This document shows positions 26,977-37,200 of a stretch of 64,000 bases of DNA, piece after piece; within the stretch, counting starts at the first letter, position 1; every line of letters starts with the position of its first letter. The stretch covers positions 1-64,000 of the forward strand of contig CAVUSV010000005.1 in NCBI GenBank assembly GCA_963744225.1. The letters are read 5' to 3'. Position numbers and translations under genes: made by a program. The notes under the pieces were generated by a model. It was given only the letters and a program-made list of their open reading frames with translations. It searched no databases and was not told the origin of the DNA. Source of the stretch: Bog-473 sp963744225 (GTDB lineage Bacteria; Actinomycetota; Acidimicrobiia; Acidimicrobiales; RAAP-2).

Positions 26977-27466
26977 CTACACCTCGGCGTCGGTCGCGAC
27001 GGCCTGGATGTGGAGCAAGGTGGCGTCCAGCTTCTCGAGGGCCTCGAGCCACCCCTGGTTGCTGGGCCCGGCCAGGTGAGCGGGAAGCCATTGTCGGATC
27101 TCGAGCCGGGTCCGTCCGTCAGGCTCGTCGTGGAACTCGACTCGGAATCTCGTTTCGAACGGCTCAATGTCATCCTGCAGTCGGCCGGTGACGTGCATGA
27201 CGCCCTCGAGGAGTTCGCCGTCGGCGACATCGGTGAGGTCGATATGGATGTGGACGCAGGAGGTCGGGCTGGGCAGCGGCGATCTCGGTCCACCGCTGGA
27301 AGCCGCCGGGTCGCACGTCGAACTCGATCTCGTCTCGTGGGAGTGTGTTGCCGCTCGGTCCCCACCACGTCGCGAGATGATCCGGATCGGTGAAGGCCTG
27401 GAACGCCAGCCCTCGCGGTGCGTCGAGAACGCGAGAGATGGCGAGCTGTGGCTCGTCTGGGTACAT
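26977..27466 (-). CDS. AHSA1/START-domain (SRPBCC) protein, one frameshift
   Basis: This ligand-binding START-like protein has about 160 residues. It starts at ATG 27466, which shares one base with the arsR stop (TGATG). It begins MYPDEPQLAISRVLDAPRGL, then AFTDPDHLATWWGPSGNTL and DEIEFDVRPGGFQRWTEI, the classic AHSA1 signature. The second half in another frame reads MHVTGRLQDDIEPFETRFRV and AGPSNQGWLEALEKLDATL, with the conserved QGW. A single-base indel near 27265 separates the halves. It is co-transcribed with the ArsR regulator and the RibD-fold gene, a frequent trio in actinobacteria. Confidence 0.85.
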
Positions 27467-27819
27467 CAAAGCTCCTTCTTGTCGAGGCGTTCAGCGGCCT
27501 GGACTGCAGCGAGGTGGGCGTCGAGGCGGTCGAGGGAGGTGTTCCAGAAGCGTCTGAAGCGGTCGATCCAGTCGGCTGCCTCGCGCAGCGGGGCGGTCTC
27601 CAGATGGCTGGCACGCCACTTGCCCGACCGCGTTCGCGAGATGAGGGCGGCTTGTTCGAGCACCTTGAGATGCCGTGAGACGGCTGGCATCGACATCGGA
27701 AGCGGATCGCTGAGCTCGGTGACGGTGGCGTCGCGCTCAGCCAACTCGGCGAGGATCGCCCGCCGGGTGGGATCAGCGAGCGCTGAGAACACGCGGCTCA
27801 GTTGATCGGTACCTGCCAT
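27466..27819 (-). CDS. ArsR-family transcriptional repressor
   Basis: A 117-residue winged-helix regulator. It reads LSRVFSALADPTRRAILAEL, the universal ArsR start, then VTELSDPLPMSMPAVSRHLK with recognition helix PAVSRHLKVLEQAALI, and SGKWRASHLETAPLREAADW. The CxC metal site of metal-sensing ArsR proteins is absent, as expected for the group coupled to AHSA1 domains. The C-terminal FRRFWNTSLDRLDAHL is typical of that subgroup. A perfect inverted repeat lies 11 bp upstream and is probably its own operator. Confidence 0.92.
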   Translation of the reverse strand: MAGTDQLSRVFSALADPTRRAILAELAERDATVTELSDPLPMSMPAVSRHLKVLEQAALISRTRSGKWRASHLETAPLREAADWIDRFRRFWNTSLDRLDAHLAAVQAAERLDKKEL

Positions 27820-27830
27820 CGGCCCTCCGT

Positions 27831-27854
27831 ACGCTTAACAATCTCGTTAAGCGT
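27831..27854. promoter_or_regulatory. inverted-repeat operator upstream of arsR
   Basis: ACGCTTAAC and GTTAAGCGT are perfect 9-base arms around a 6-base spacer. The repeat begins 12 bp upstream of the arsR start codon. Size and place are as expected for autoregulation by an ArsR dimer. The sequence between here and 28235 contains no supported gene. Confidence 0.75.
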
Positions 27855-28235
27855 AAGTCGGGATCCGCTCGCCGTCAAGAAGCGGGCGGCGCGACGCGAC
27901 TCGCGCTTCGCGAAGACCCTCGCCATCCCCCCGACCGATCGTTCGCGCCGACGTGCGTTAACTGGCGGGAGCCGTTGACGGACGTTTGGTCATCACTAAC
28001 GGACTGACCGCTGGAGGGTGGCCCCTGACCGATGCCGGCTCAAGGTCAGGCTTCGAACTCGCAAACGTTGTCTAGGTCCGCGGACCGATAGCGCAACACG
28101 ACGCCGGAGCGCCATATCGGCCTGCGGCCGGTGGGAAATCAGAGGCGAGGCGTGCGACCGTGGCCTTGACAGGCGGGACACGACCGGCCAATCTCTTGCA
28201 ACGGCCGTGAATGGCGCACGACCGGCACGATCGGG

Positions 28236-28270
28236 CACCTCCACCGACATGGCGGAGTCCGGTGGAGGTG
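28236..28270 (+). promoter_or_regulatory. hairpin containing the ribosome binding site of the DUF2236 gene
   Basis: CACCTCCACCG at 28236-28246 and CGGTGGAGGTG at 28260-28270 form a perfect 11-bp stem around 13 bases. The right arm contains the GGAGGTG ribosome binding site of the gene starting at 28277. In the folded message this site would be hidden, so translation may need the hairpin to open. An alternative GTG start at 28268 is also inside the stem. Confidence 0.55.
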
Positions 28271-28276
28271 AGCGGC

Positions 28277-30629
28277 ATGAATCGGGGAACCGGACGGGCC
28301 CACGTGCAGGCCGTACTTGCCATCGACGACCGTGTCCTTCGCAACTATTGGGTCACGCAGACCTATTCGGACCTGGCCGCCGGCCTGACTCGACTTGCTT
28401 GGGCCAGACACAGCCAACTGGTGCACGTTCGGCACCTGGGCCTCGGATACGGTCGGGCGAAACATTCGTGGGGAGGACCTGCCCAAATGGCTCCATGATC
28501 GCGTCGTCCTTCACGACGGGATGATGGCTGCAGTCCGCTCCGTGAACGACGGATCACAAGGGGGGTTGCTCTCAGAGATCTTCCGCGAAATCACGCCCGA
28601 TCACGTCATCGATGTCGTCCGTGAGCTCCTCGGCGCGTGTGCCATGAATCTGTCCAACGGCAACACCGAGGTGTTCGCCGAGATCGCGCCTGCGGCCGCG
28701 ACGTTCATCTCATGCTACGGAGCCCAGCCGGTCGACCACGCCTCCGCACGTGCCCGAGTGCTCGAGATGTGCGACGGCGCTCCCCCATTCGAAGGCATCA
28801 ATCGCCTGCACGCCGGGTTCTCGCTCTGGTGTGACGCCATTGAGGAGACAGTTCCGGCCACCAAGAGCCAGCGCATCCTGGCCGGCTCGCTGCAACTCGG
28901 CGCGCACGAGCAGCATCACCTCCAGGGTGCGATCGCCGGCAGCATCGACCTGGGGGTCAACCAAGGCGCCGCCCTCTACAGGAGGCGCCTCGTCTCCGAG
29001 AGTGGGGTAATTGCCCGGCTTGAGCCGTCGATCGCCTCGGCGCTCGACCCCGTCGTGAGGGCCACGGGCGACCTCTGGGGTGAACTGATGACGAAGCTCC
29101 TCGGCACCATCGAGACACCCGACGGAACTCTGCTGCTCGACCACGACGTGCCCTCGATCCCGGGCCAGCCATTCACACCTCCGGAGATGGAGCCCGTCGT
29201 TGTCGCCGATCTGGCCACGTTGTTGGCTCGCTTCGACCGCAGCAAGGGCAACGGCGTCGGTAGTGCCGCTGCCGACTGGGTGAACCTCGACGATCGCATG
29301 AACTTCATCGCGAACCTATTCGTCTCCCGCCATCACCGGAACGAGCTGTTCCAGGTCCCGTTCAACGGCGCAATCGTCTCGGACATCGAAGCCGGCCGCA
29401 TCCCTGGCCAGACCTTCTCCATCTGTTGGCCGACTCCCGAGGCGCAGCACCGTACGCCGCCCACGATCGGAACCCGACGGTTCACCGACGCGTTCCTCGA
29501 AGGCCTCCGAACGGCATCCGACTGGCCGGCCGACAAGGCCGTGAGCACCTTCTTCGACGAGAGCGGGGAGGGACGTGCCCAGCTCTTTACACGACTGGCC
29601 CACCTCTCGGCCGGCGACGTCCCAGACGAGCAGCTGCCGGGCGTCGGCGCATTCGTCACCGCCAAGGAACCGTGGCCGGAGTGGGCAGATCCAGAGCTCG
29701 TCCAAGAAGGCCAGACGTTCTTCCGCCAGTGGGGGCCCCAGCTCGGCATGGCGCTGTGGATGGCGTCGTTGCCGGCCGACTATGCCTGTGCGAAAGGAGC
29801 GGAGCCCCTCGCACGGACCGCCCGGCTGACCGGGAAGCCGAAGCGCCGTTACGTCGAGACTGGGCAGATGATCATCAACGCCATGACCCCCGGGGCCCTC
29901 GAGACGGGGGCGCTCGGTTACGAGACGATCCGCCACGTGCGCCTGATGCACGCGGCGGTCCGCCACCTGCTGCTCAACGCGGAGGATCTGCGGTCCCCCG
30001 CGGGGGATCCCATCGAAGCGTGGGACGAAGCTCTCGGCGTGCCTTTAAACCAGGAAGACCTGCTGGGATGCCTGTTCTCTTTCAGTGTCGTGGGTATCGA
30101 CTCCCTCCGAAGGTCGGGCGTCCGCGTCACCGACGCTGGAGCCGAGGCCTACATCCACACGTGGAACCTGGTCGGCCACCAGCTGGGGATCCGTTCGGAC
30201 CTCCTCCCGTTGGACTGGGCCGATTCCCAAGCGGTCTGGGAGCACATCAAGTCCCGCGCGTACGCCCAAAGTGACGCCGGCCGGGAGTTGACCGCGGCCG
30301 CCATCGAGTGCATGCGGGATCTCATCCGGATCGGCCCACTCGGGGGACTGCCGGCGTCCGGCATCCGCCACTATCTCGGCGGCGAGACCGCCGAGCTGCT
30401 GGGTGTACCCAAGGCCGATTGGACCCGATGGTTCTTCACCTTCGTCCAAGTCTCCGACACCCTCTTCGACCAGACCTGGGGCCGCCTGCCCGGCGTACCG
30501 AATCTGTCTGCAGCACTCGGACTGAGGATGCTTCGCGGGTTCGAGCTCACCCAGCGCGGCGGGATCCGACCAAGCTTCCAGATCACCGACGAGCTCAGAA
30601 CCGCGTGGGGGATCGGGAACGCCCCTTGA
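28277..30629 (+). CDS. DUF2236 (MpaB/Lcp-like) protein with extra N-terminal domain, one frameshift
   Basis: The gene encodes about 783 residues once a single indel near 28395 is repaired. Before it the protein reads AIDDRVLRNYWVTQTYSDLA and after it LGPDTANWCTFGTWASDTVG. The N-terminal 400 residues form a helical domain with GAHEQHHLQGAIAGSIDLGV and WVNLDDRMNFIANLFVSRHH, unassigned by me. The C-terminal third contains AKGAEPLARTARLTGKPKRR, GYETIRHVRLMHAAVRHLLL and EDLLGCLFSFSVVGIDSLRR. These match the DUF2236/latex-clearing-protein group, haem-binding oxygenase-like proteins. Conserved His in HVRLMHAAVRH may bind haem. No signal peptide is visible. It is probably monocistronic. Confidence 0.72.
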
Positions 30630-30769
30630 CCGCAGTTGACTCGTGGGAGGTCGGGCCATGCCGGGCGGAGCGCCCCAGCCTCAACCGTAGTTGCACGCGC
30701 TCTTCTCCCGCCTTAACGTGCGGTCGTACGAGGGAGTCCCGTGCGACGTAGTGCTCCAGGAGGTGGTGC

Positions 30770-33700
30770 GTGACCACCGAGAACGTGGCGGTTCTCTTCT
30801 GTGACGTCGTGGGGTCGACGGAATTGTCGCTCGGCATGTCGCCCGAAGACGCCGACGAACTGCGTCGCGGCTACTTCTCGGTCATGCGGCAGGCCGCGAC
30901 CGCGACCGGTGGCCACGAGGTCAAGGGGTTGGGTGACGGGATCATGGTGGCCTTCGCGTCGGCGTCCGCCGCGCTCGCCTGCTCCGTCGCCATGCAGCAA
31001 GGGGTCGAGCACGACAACCGTGGCCGCACGTACAGCGTGGGACTGCGGATCGGGCTGAGTGGTGGGGAGGTCACAGCCGAGGAAGGCGACTACTACGGGG
31101 ACTCGGTGATCGAAGCAGCCCGATTGTGCGATATCTGCGAAGGTGGTCAGATCCTGGCTGCCGCTGTCGTGCCTCTGATGGCGGGACGGCGGAACCGACA
31201 TGTCTGCCGATCGGTCGGTGTCATGACCCTGAAGGGCCTGCCCGATCCCGTCGACACCGTCGAGGTGATCTGGGAGCCGCTCGCCACGGCTGAGGCCGGT
31301 GGGACTGTCCCGCTGCAGACGCGCCTGAGCGTCCGGCCGACCCTTGGATTAGTTGGTCGCGAAATGGAGACGGAATTGCTCGCCGATGCACTCAAGCGCG
31401 TCGCAAAAGGCGAAGGGCGAGAGATCATGCTCGTGAGCGGTGAAGCCGGCCTCGGCAAGACGACCCTCGTGGCCGAAGCCGCGCGCTCCGCTCATCGCGC
31501 TCGGCGCCTCCGTCCTGTTCGGCCACTCCGAGGAGGACATGGCCACGCCGTATCAGCTCTTCGCCGAATCTCTAGGCCACTACGTCAACAACGTCGACGA
31601 TGAGCGGCTCAGGCGCCACACGCGCGCCCACGGCTCCGAACTCACGCGCCTCATTCCTGCCCTCAGCAGCCGGATCACCGATTTTCCGCCGCCCAACGCT
31701 ACGGACAGCGACACCGAGCGGTATCTGCTCTTCACAGCCGTCGTCGGACTTTTGGCGGAGGCATCCAACGACGATCCAATAGTTCTCATCTTCGATGACC
31801 TGCAATGGGCAGACTCCGGCAGCCTCCTCCTGCTGCGACATCTCGCGGCGACCGAGCTGCCAATGCGAGTACTCCTCCTGGCGACCTTCCGCGATGACGA
31901 GCTGCCCAACGCGAAGGAGCTGCGCGACACAGTGGGGACCCTGTGGCGCCACCGCCGGGTGTCGCGGTTGGATCTCGAGGGCCTGACTCACGGGGACGTG
32001 GTGTCCTACATGGAGGCCGCGGCGGGACACAAGCTTGACGAAAGCGGGGTTGCCCTCGCTCACGCCGTGCACCTCGAGACGGATGGCAACCCCTTCTTCC
32101 TCAGCGAAGTACTCCGCTACTTGGCCGAGACCGGAGCGATCTACCAAGACGCGGCGGGTCAGTGGATTCCACCCGAGTCACTCGCTCCGCTGGCCCTGCC
32201 CGACAGCGTGCGAGAGGTCGTGGGGGGCCGAGTGGCCCGTCTCGGGGATCGCGCCGAACGAGCCCTGTCCATTGCAGCCGTCATCGGTCGGAGCTTTGAC
32301 TTCGACCTACTGACCAGAGCAACCCGCTTTCCTGAGGACGAAGTTCTCGAGATCCTCGAGGCTGCCGCCGCGAAAGCGCTCGTGCGCGAAGTCGCGGGCC
32401 CCCCGGGTTATTACATCTTCGCCCATGCGCTCATTCGGCACACGATCTACGAGAGCCTTGGTCCGACCCGGCGTGCCCGTGCCCACAAGCAGGTGGCCGA
32501 GGCGCTGGAGGACATCTGCGGTGGCCGTCCGGGGGCGCGGGTGGGTGAGTTGGCCCGGCACTGGCTGAACGCCTCGGACGACTTCGTTTCCGACCGGGCC
32601 ATCCGATATGCGCGTCTGGCTGGCGACGCCGCCCTCAGTGCATTGGTCCCGGCCGACGCCCTCCGCTACTTCACTCAGGCCACCACGCTCATCGAGCGGG
32701 TCGACGATCCCGATCCCGTCCTGGCGCTCGACCTGGCCATTGGGCTGGGAACGGCGCAGCGCCAGACCGGCGATCCGGCCTTCCGAGACACCTTGCTCGA
32801 GGCGGCGCACCGGGCGGCCGACTTCGGTGACACCGAGCGGCTGGTGGCTGCGGCTTTGGCCAACAACCGCGGTTTCTACAGCGCGATCGGCGCCACCGAC
32901 ACTGAGAAGGTCGCTGTGCTCGAGACCGCCCTCCATCAACTGGCAGATCGCGCTCCGGAACGAGCACTCGTCCTGGCGACGTTGTGCTCCGAAATTGCCC
33001 ACGGCAGCCCGCTCGAACGTCGGCAGGCCCTGGCAGAGGAAGCCGAGGTCATCGTCAACGCCAGTAGCGACGACACCACCTGCCTGCGCGTGCTGAACCA
33101 CCTGTACGTTCCGCTCCAAGTCCCTCAGCTCCTTGGGCCGGCACTCGCCCGAACCACCGATGCGCTGATGCGGGCCGAGCGACTGGGTGATCCCGCACTT
33201 CTCTACTGGGCCGCCATGTGGCGCTACGAGACGGCCGCCCGCTCAGGCGACGTCGACGAACTGGACCGCTGCCTCGAAATCCACGGGGCAATGGCGGACC
33301 AGTTGGGACAGCCGGTGTTCGCTTGGGGGCACACGTTCCTCCAGGGGCAGCGGGCTTTCATCGCAGGGGACACGGACCGAGCGGAGGCGCTCGCGACCGA
33401 GGCGCTACAGATCGGTACCGAGAGCGGTCAACCTGACGCGGCGATCATCTACGGCACCCAACTAATCATGGTGCGCGGACAGCGCGGCACAATGAACGAA
33501 CTCATCCCGCTCATCGAGCAGATGGCGTCTGACGCTCCGGAGATCTCGCCCTGGATGTTCGGGTCACTGTTGGCCAAGGCTCATGTGGAAGTCGATCGCA
33601 CCGATGAAGCGCTCGGTCAGCTCGAGGCGTTCGCAGCTTCCGGCTTCGACCTCCAACTGGACCAGGTGTGGCTCTCGGGAATGGTCGACTACGCCGACGC

Positions 33701-34085
33701 CGCCGTCGAATGCGGGGATCCGAGCTATGCCAAGCCCCTCTTCGAGCGGCTCGCCCCCTGGCACGCGCAGCTACCGGCCACAGGGGCATCGGCCCTGCCA
33801 CCGGTGAGCCACTTCCTCGGTGGACTGGCCAGCGTCCTCGGCCGTTACGACGAAGCAGATGCCTACTTCTCGCAATCAGCAGCCATGAGCGAGCGGATGG
33901 GAGCCAAGTTCTTCGCCGCCCGGACGGACCTATGGTGGGGAAACTTATTGGCCAGGCGCAATCGCCCGGAAGATGCGGATGCGGCGACGGTGCACCTGAC
34001 CAAAGCCCAACGAGTGGCCCGGGCGTTCGGATACGGCAACGTGGATCGGCGCGCCACCCAAGCACTCGAAGCCATGGGATGCTGA
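30770..34085 (+). CDS. class III nucleotide cyclase fused to AAA ATPase and TPR-like region (one frameshift)
   Basis: The GTG at 30770 follows CAGGAGGTG. Residues 1-165 form a class III adenylate/guanylate cyclase domain with VAVLFCDVVGSTELSLGMSP, GHEVKGLGDGIMVAF and GDYYGDSVIEAARLCDI. An ATPase domain follows: LVGREMETELLADAL, Walker A SGEAGLGKTTLVAEAA and Walker B IVLIFDDLQWADSGSLLLL. The last 600 residues are helical repeats (LARHWLNASDDFVSDRAIRY, VLGRYDEADAYFSQSAAMSE), typical of this regulator class. A one-base indel near 31490 joins ARSAHRA to LGASVLFGHSEED. The total is about 1104 residues. It probably senses a ligand and signals through cNMP or by protein contact. It is not linked to a known target gene. 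Confidence 0.85.
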
Positions 34086-34258
34086 GCTCCCACAGCGCGG
34101 CAGGTGTCGCGGACCCGAGCCACAGGTGCGTGAGGAAGGGACGTGTCCGAAGGAGGGATCTCGACGTCGTCCGTCCTTAAGGCTTGTGGTCGTCGCTGGG
34201 TGGATGTCAGAGGTCCAGGGCCACGGCCTCCGTCCAAAAAAGCGACCTCCTCCTTTGC

Positions 34259-34633
34259 CTAAGGAAGGTTCTCGAGTGCCCGAACGGCGCGTCGTTCCAC
34301 GACGGCGTAGCCGCGATCGACGGAGGTGGAACGAGCCCTCAGAATCAGCCTTTGCGCCCGGTCGCCATCCCCGGGAGCAGCCCGTTCGATCAGCATCGAT
34401 CCCCAGCTGAGGTCGGTGCGGGCGCCGAAGAACTCGGCTCGCAAGCGCTCGTTGAACGCGGCGGCGTGTGCGAACCACCGGTCCGCCTCGTCGTAGCGGC
34501 CCAGGACAGCATTGAGGGCACCGAGGTAGTGACTCACCAGACCCTCGGTCGAGCCCGTGTTGTAACTCAGAAGATATGGCCACGGACTGAGCCGCTCGAG
34601 CAACACCGCCGGCTGTGTATTGCGGGGAGGCAA
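34259..34633 (-). pseudogene. 3' remnant of a second cyclase/ATPase gene, inverted
   Basis: The translation is clearly related to the C-terminus of the gene that ends at 34085. Here LVSHYLGALNAVLGRYDEAD and RLRAEFFGARTDLSWGSMLI correspond to VSHFLGGLASVLGRYDEADA and RMGAKFFAARTDLWWGNLLA there. It ends RRAVRALENLP where the intact gene has RRATQALEAMGC. Only about 95 residues of the normal 1100 remain, and it lies on the opposite strand, tail to tail with the intact copy. It is a truncated paralogue, not a working gene. Confidence 0.75.
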
Positions 34634-34833
34634 CGTCGGAGCACGGAGCCGTAGGTAGGAGGGGTTGGTGGGCTTGCTCCAGCAGGCACTTTCGGGGCAG
34701 TTCAGAGTGGCCTGTACGGCCCATCGTCAGAGGGTTATCGTGCCGCAATGGCCAAGGGGAACACCTGCTTGGTGTTTTCATTTGGAGCTGCGGCCCTCTT
34801 GATAGTCCCGGCTCGGAGGTACAAGTAGCGCAG

Positions 34834-37089
34834 ATGGCGGTGCGATTGGAACCTGCAACCGGTGCCTCTGGTGTTTCCGAAGCCACTCCTTCGGATCGAG
34901 AAGGAGGCCAAACAGGCGACAGTCGTTGGTCCACGATCAAGCGTCAGTGGCCAGCGGCGCTCTGTTTCGCTGTCTATGTCGTTCTGGCGATGGCGGTGTA
35001 CGGCCACTCCAGTTCGCTTGGTCAGCGCCACATGACCGGAGACATTTCTCCGGACGCCATCGAGCAGGTTTGGTGGCTGGCGTGGACCGCTTTCGCGCTC
35101 TCTCACGGCCACAGCGTCTTCTTCACCCAGTGGCAGAACTATCCAGCGGGTCAGAACTTCGGGGTGAATGGCTCCATGCTGGCCCTCGGGGTGCTCTTCA
35201 TGCCGATTACCAAGTTATTCGGCCCGGTCGTCACCTGGAACATCGCGCTGCGTCTCGCCGTTGCCGTATCAGCAAGTTCGATGTGCTTCGTGCTCCGCCG
35301 ATGGACGACGTGGTGGCCTGCCGCCTTCGTCGGAGGATTGCTCTACGGCTTTTCCGCCTATATGGCGTTCCGCGGCGCTGACTACCTGTTCCTTATTTTC
35401 GTGCCGCTGCCGCCCGTGATCTTCCTTCTCCTCCACGAGATCCTGGTGCGCCAGCAGTGGCGGCCGGGAAGAACCGGGGCCCTTCTCGGAGTGGTGTGTG
35501 CCCTCCAGTTCTTCATCTGGTCCGAGTTCCTGGCCTCGACGGTCGTCATGGGCGCCATCGCGGTCGTTCTCTTCCTCCTCGTGAGTCGCCACCAGCTGGC
35601 CGAGCGATGGCACTACGCAGTGACCGCCTTCGCCTATAGCCTCGGTGTGGGCGTCGTGCTGCTCTTCTTGCCAGTGGTCTTCGCATTTGCCGGCCCCCAA
35701 GGCGTCAGGGGAGCGCCGTCCTCAGCGGCTACGAACGCGTTGTTGCTTCCGAGCGACCTGCTCGGCTCGGTCGTACCGAGCTCCCAATGGCTCAGTACGA
35801 CGCACCTGACGGCCATCGCAAGCCAACGGTTTGCGTTCGCGTCGGACCTCTATCTCGGAGTTCCCCTGGTGGTCGTCCTGGCGTCGTTCGCGGTGTTCCT
35901 GCGCAAACGAAGGGCGATCCTCTTCGCAGGGGCCCTCGCGCTCATCGCCTTCGTCCTGTCGCTGGGTCCCCGTCTCCGCGTCGACGGTCACGAAACATCG
36001 ATCAGTCTCCCGTTCGTGGTGTTCGAGCATCTCCCCTTTGTGAAGGGCTTTGACCCGGGTCGGTTCTCGCTCTACACCGCATTGTTCACAGCGGGGATGT
36101 TCGCCCTCGGACTCGACGAGCTACGGCGACGAATGATGCGATCACATCGTCTCGCCTGGTCCTCCCCGCGGTGGAGGAGTGTCGCCACGGTGGGCGCGTT
36201 GGCCGCCCTCAGCGCCGTCGCGGTGCTTCCGTTGGTACCACGCCATACGCAGCCGACGACCCCGACGAATATTCCTTCCTTTTTCACGTCGACAGCCGTT
36301 GCGGCAATCCCACCTGGGAGCGTGGTCCTTGCCTATCCCTACCCGGACTCCTCAGGTGGCCTGGTCCTCTCGCCCCACGACATCATGCTCGATCAAGCCG
36401 TGGCCGGCATGCCCTTCAAGCTGATCGGAGGCTGGGGCTGGTTCCCGTCGCCGACAGGCACCCAGGGCACGACCAACCCCGCCTTCCTGAAGCCCGAGTC
36501 TGTGCAGGCCATCTTCGACGCCGCGTTCCATGCCGATGCCACGACACAAATGGACCCACTCTCAAAGAGCAACGTCACGGCCCTCCGTGTGTTTCTTCGC
36601 AAATATGATGTCCAGACGGTCATCGTCTCGCCGAGTGGCGCGTACCCCGCGGCCGTGATCAGCTATGTCACCGCCGCGATCGGTTCCCCCGTCGAGTCAG
36701 GTGGCGTGACGGCCTGGTTCCATGTCAAAGAGCGTCTTCGTGCCGACCAGGTCCACATCGCCCCCGTGGCGGCTGGCAAGGGTGAAGCCTTTCTGAAGTT
36801 GGTCACCGACGTGCTCACACCTGCGGACGGCGCCACGTTGTCGGGCCATATGTTTCTCATTGCCGCGGCGACGAGCTACTTCAGCGTGACCAAGGTCGCG
36901 TTCTACCTTACGGGCGGCTCACAACACGACACGCTGATCGGTACGGCGTGGCCAACCCCCTATGGATGGGTTACAGGGTGGAACACAACCACCGTGGCCA
37001 ACGGCACGTACACCCTGCAGAGCGTTGCCTACGACGTTGCCGGTAGGAGCAGTCACGGCAATGCCATCACGATGACCGTCAAAAATTGA
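34834..37089 (+). CDS. large membrane protein, GT-C glycosyltransferase-like, with C-terminal Ig-like domain
   Basis: About 751 residues from the ATG at 34834. An upstream extension to 34615 has poor composition, but the ribosome binding site GGAGGT is 14 bp away, so the start is not certain. About twelve membrane segments fill residues 35-480. The first outer loop has TGDISPDAIEQVWWLAWTAF, with acidic residues placed as in GT-C catalytic loops. TQWQNYPAGQNFGVNGSMLA is typical of YfhO/arabinosyltransferase-like proteins. A soluble domain follows (VVLAYPYPDSSGGLVLSPHD). The C-terminal 85 residues (LTPADGATLSGHMFLIAAAT, ANGTYTLQSVAYDVAGRSS) form an Ig-like domain. It is probably involved in outer glycan assembly. 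Confidence 0.75.
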   Translation: MAVRLEPATGASGVSEATPSDREGGQTGDSRWSTIKRQWPAALCFAVYVVLAMAVYGHSSSLGQRHMTGDISPDAIEQVWWLAWTAFALSHGHSVFFTQWQNYPAGQNFGVNGSMLALGVLFMPITKLFGPVVTWNIALRLAVAVSASSMCFVLRRWTTWWPAAFVGGLLYGFSAYMAFRGADYLFLIFVPLPPVIFLLLHEILVRQQWRPGRTGALLGVVCALQFFIWSEFLASTVVMGAIAVVLFLLVSRHQLAERWHYAVTAFAYSLGVGVVLLFLPVVFAFAGPQGVRGAPSSAATNALLLPSDLLGSVVPSSQWLSTTHLTAIASQRFAFASDLYLGVPLVVVLASFAVFLRKRRAILFAGALALIAFVLSLGPRLRVDGHETSISLPFVVFEHLPFVKGFDPGRFSLYTALFTAGMFALGLDELRRRMMRSHRLAWSSPRWRSVATVGALAALSAVAVLPLVPRHTQPTTPTNIPSFFTSTAVAAIPPGSVVLAYPYPDSSGGLVLSPHDIMLDQAVAGMPFKLIGGWGWFPSPTGTQGTTNPAFLKPESVQAIFDAAFHADATTQMDPLSKSNVTALRVFLRKYDVQTVIVSPSGAYPAAVISYVTAAIGSPVESGGVTAWFHVKERLRADQVHIAPVAAGKGEAFLKLVTDVLTPADGATLSGHMFLIAAATSYFSVTKVAFYLTGGSQHDTLIGTAWPTPYGWVTGWNTTTVANGTYTLQSVAYDVAGRSSHGNAITMTVKN

Positions 37090-37200
37090 ACCTTGTCATC
37101 AGCTTCGTTTGCGATGTCGGTGCTTCGAAAACCAGAGTCAAGGCCGACCAACGCCGCAGCCCGCGCAGTTTGCGGCGTGCGCGTTCTGACGTGCCGCCCC

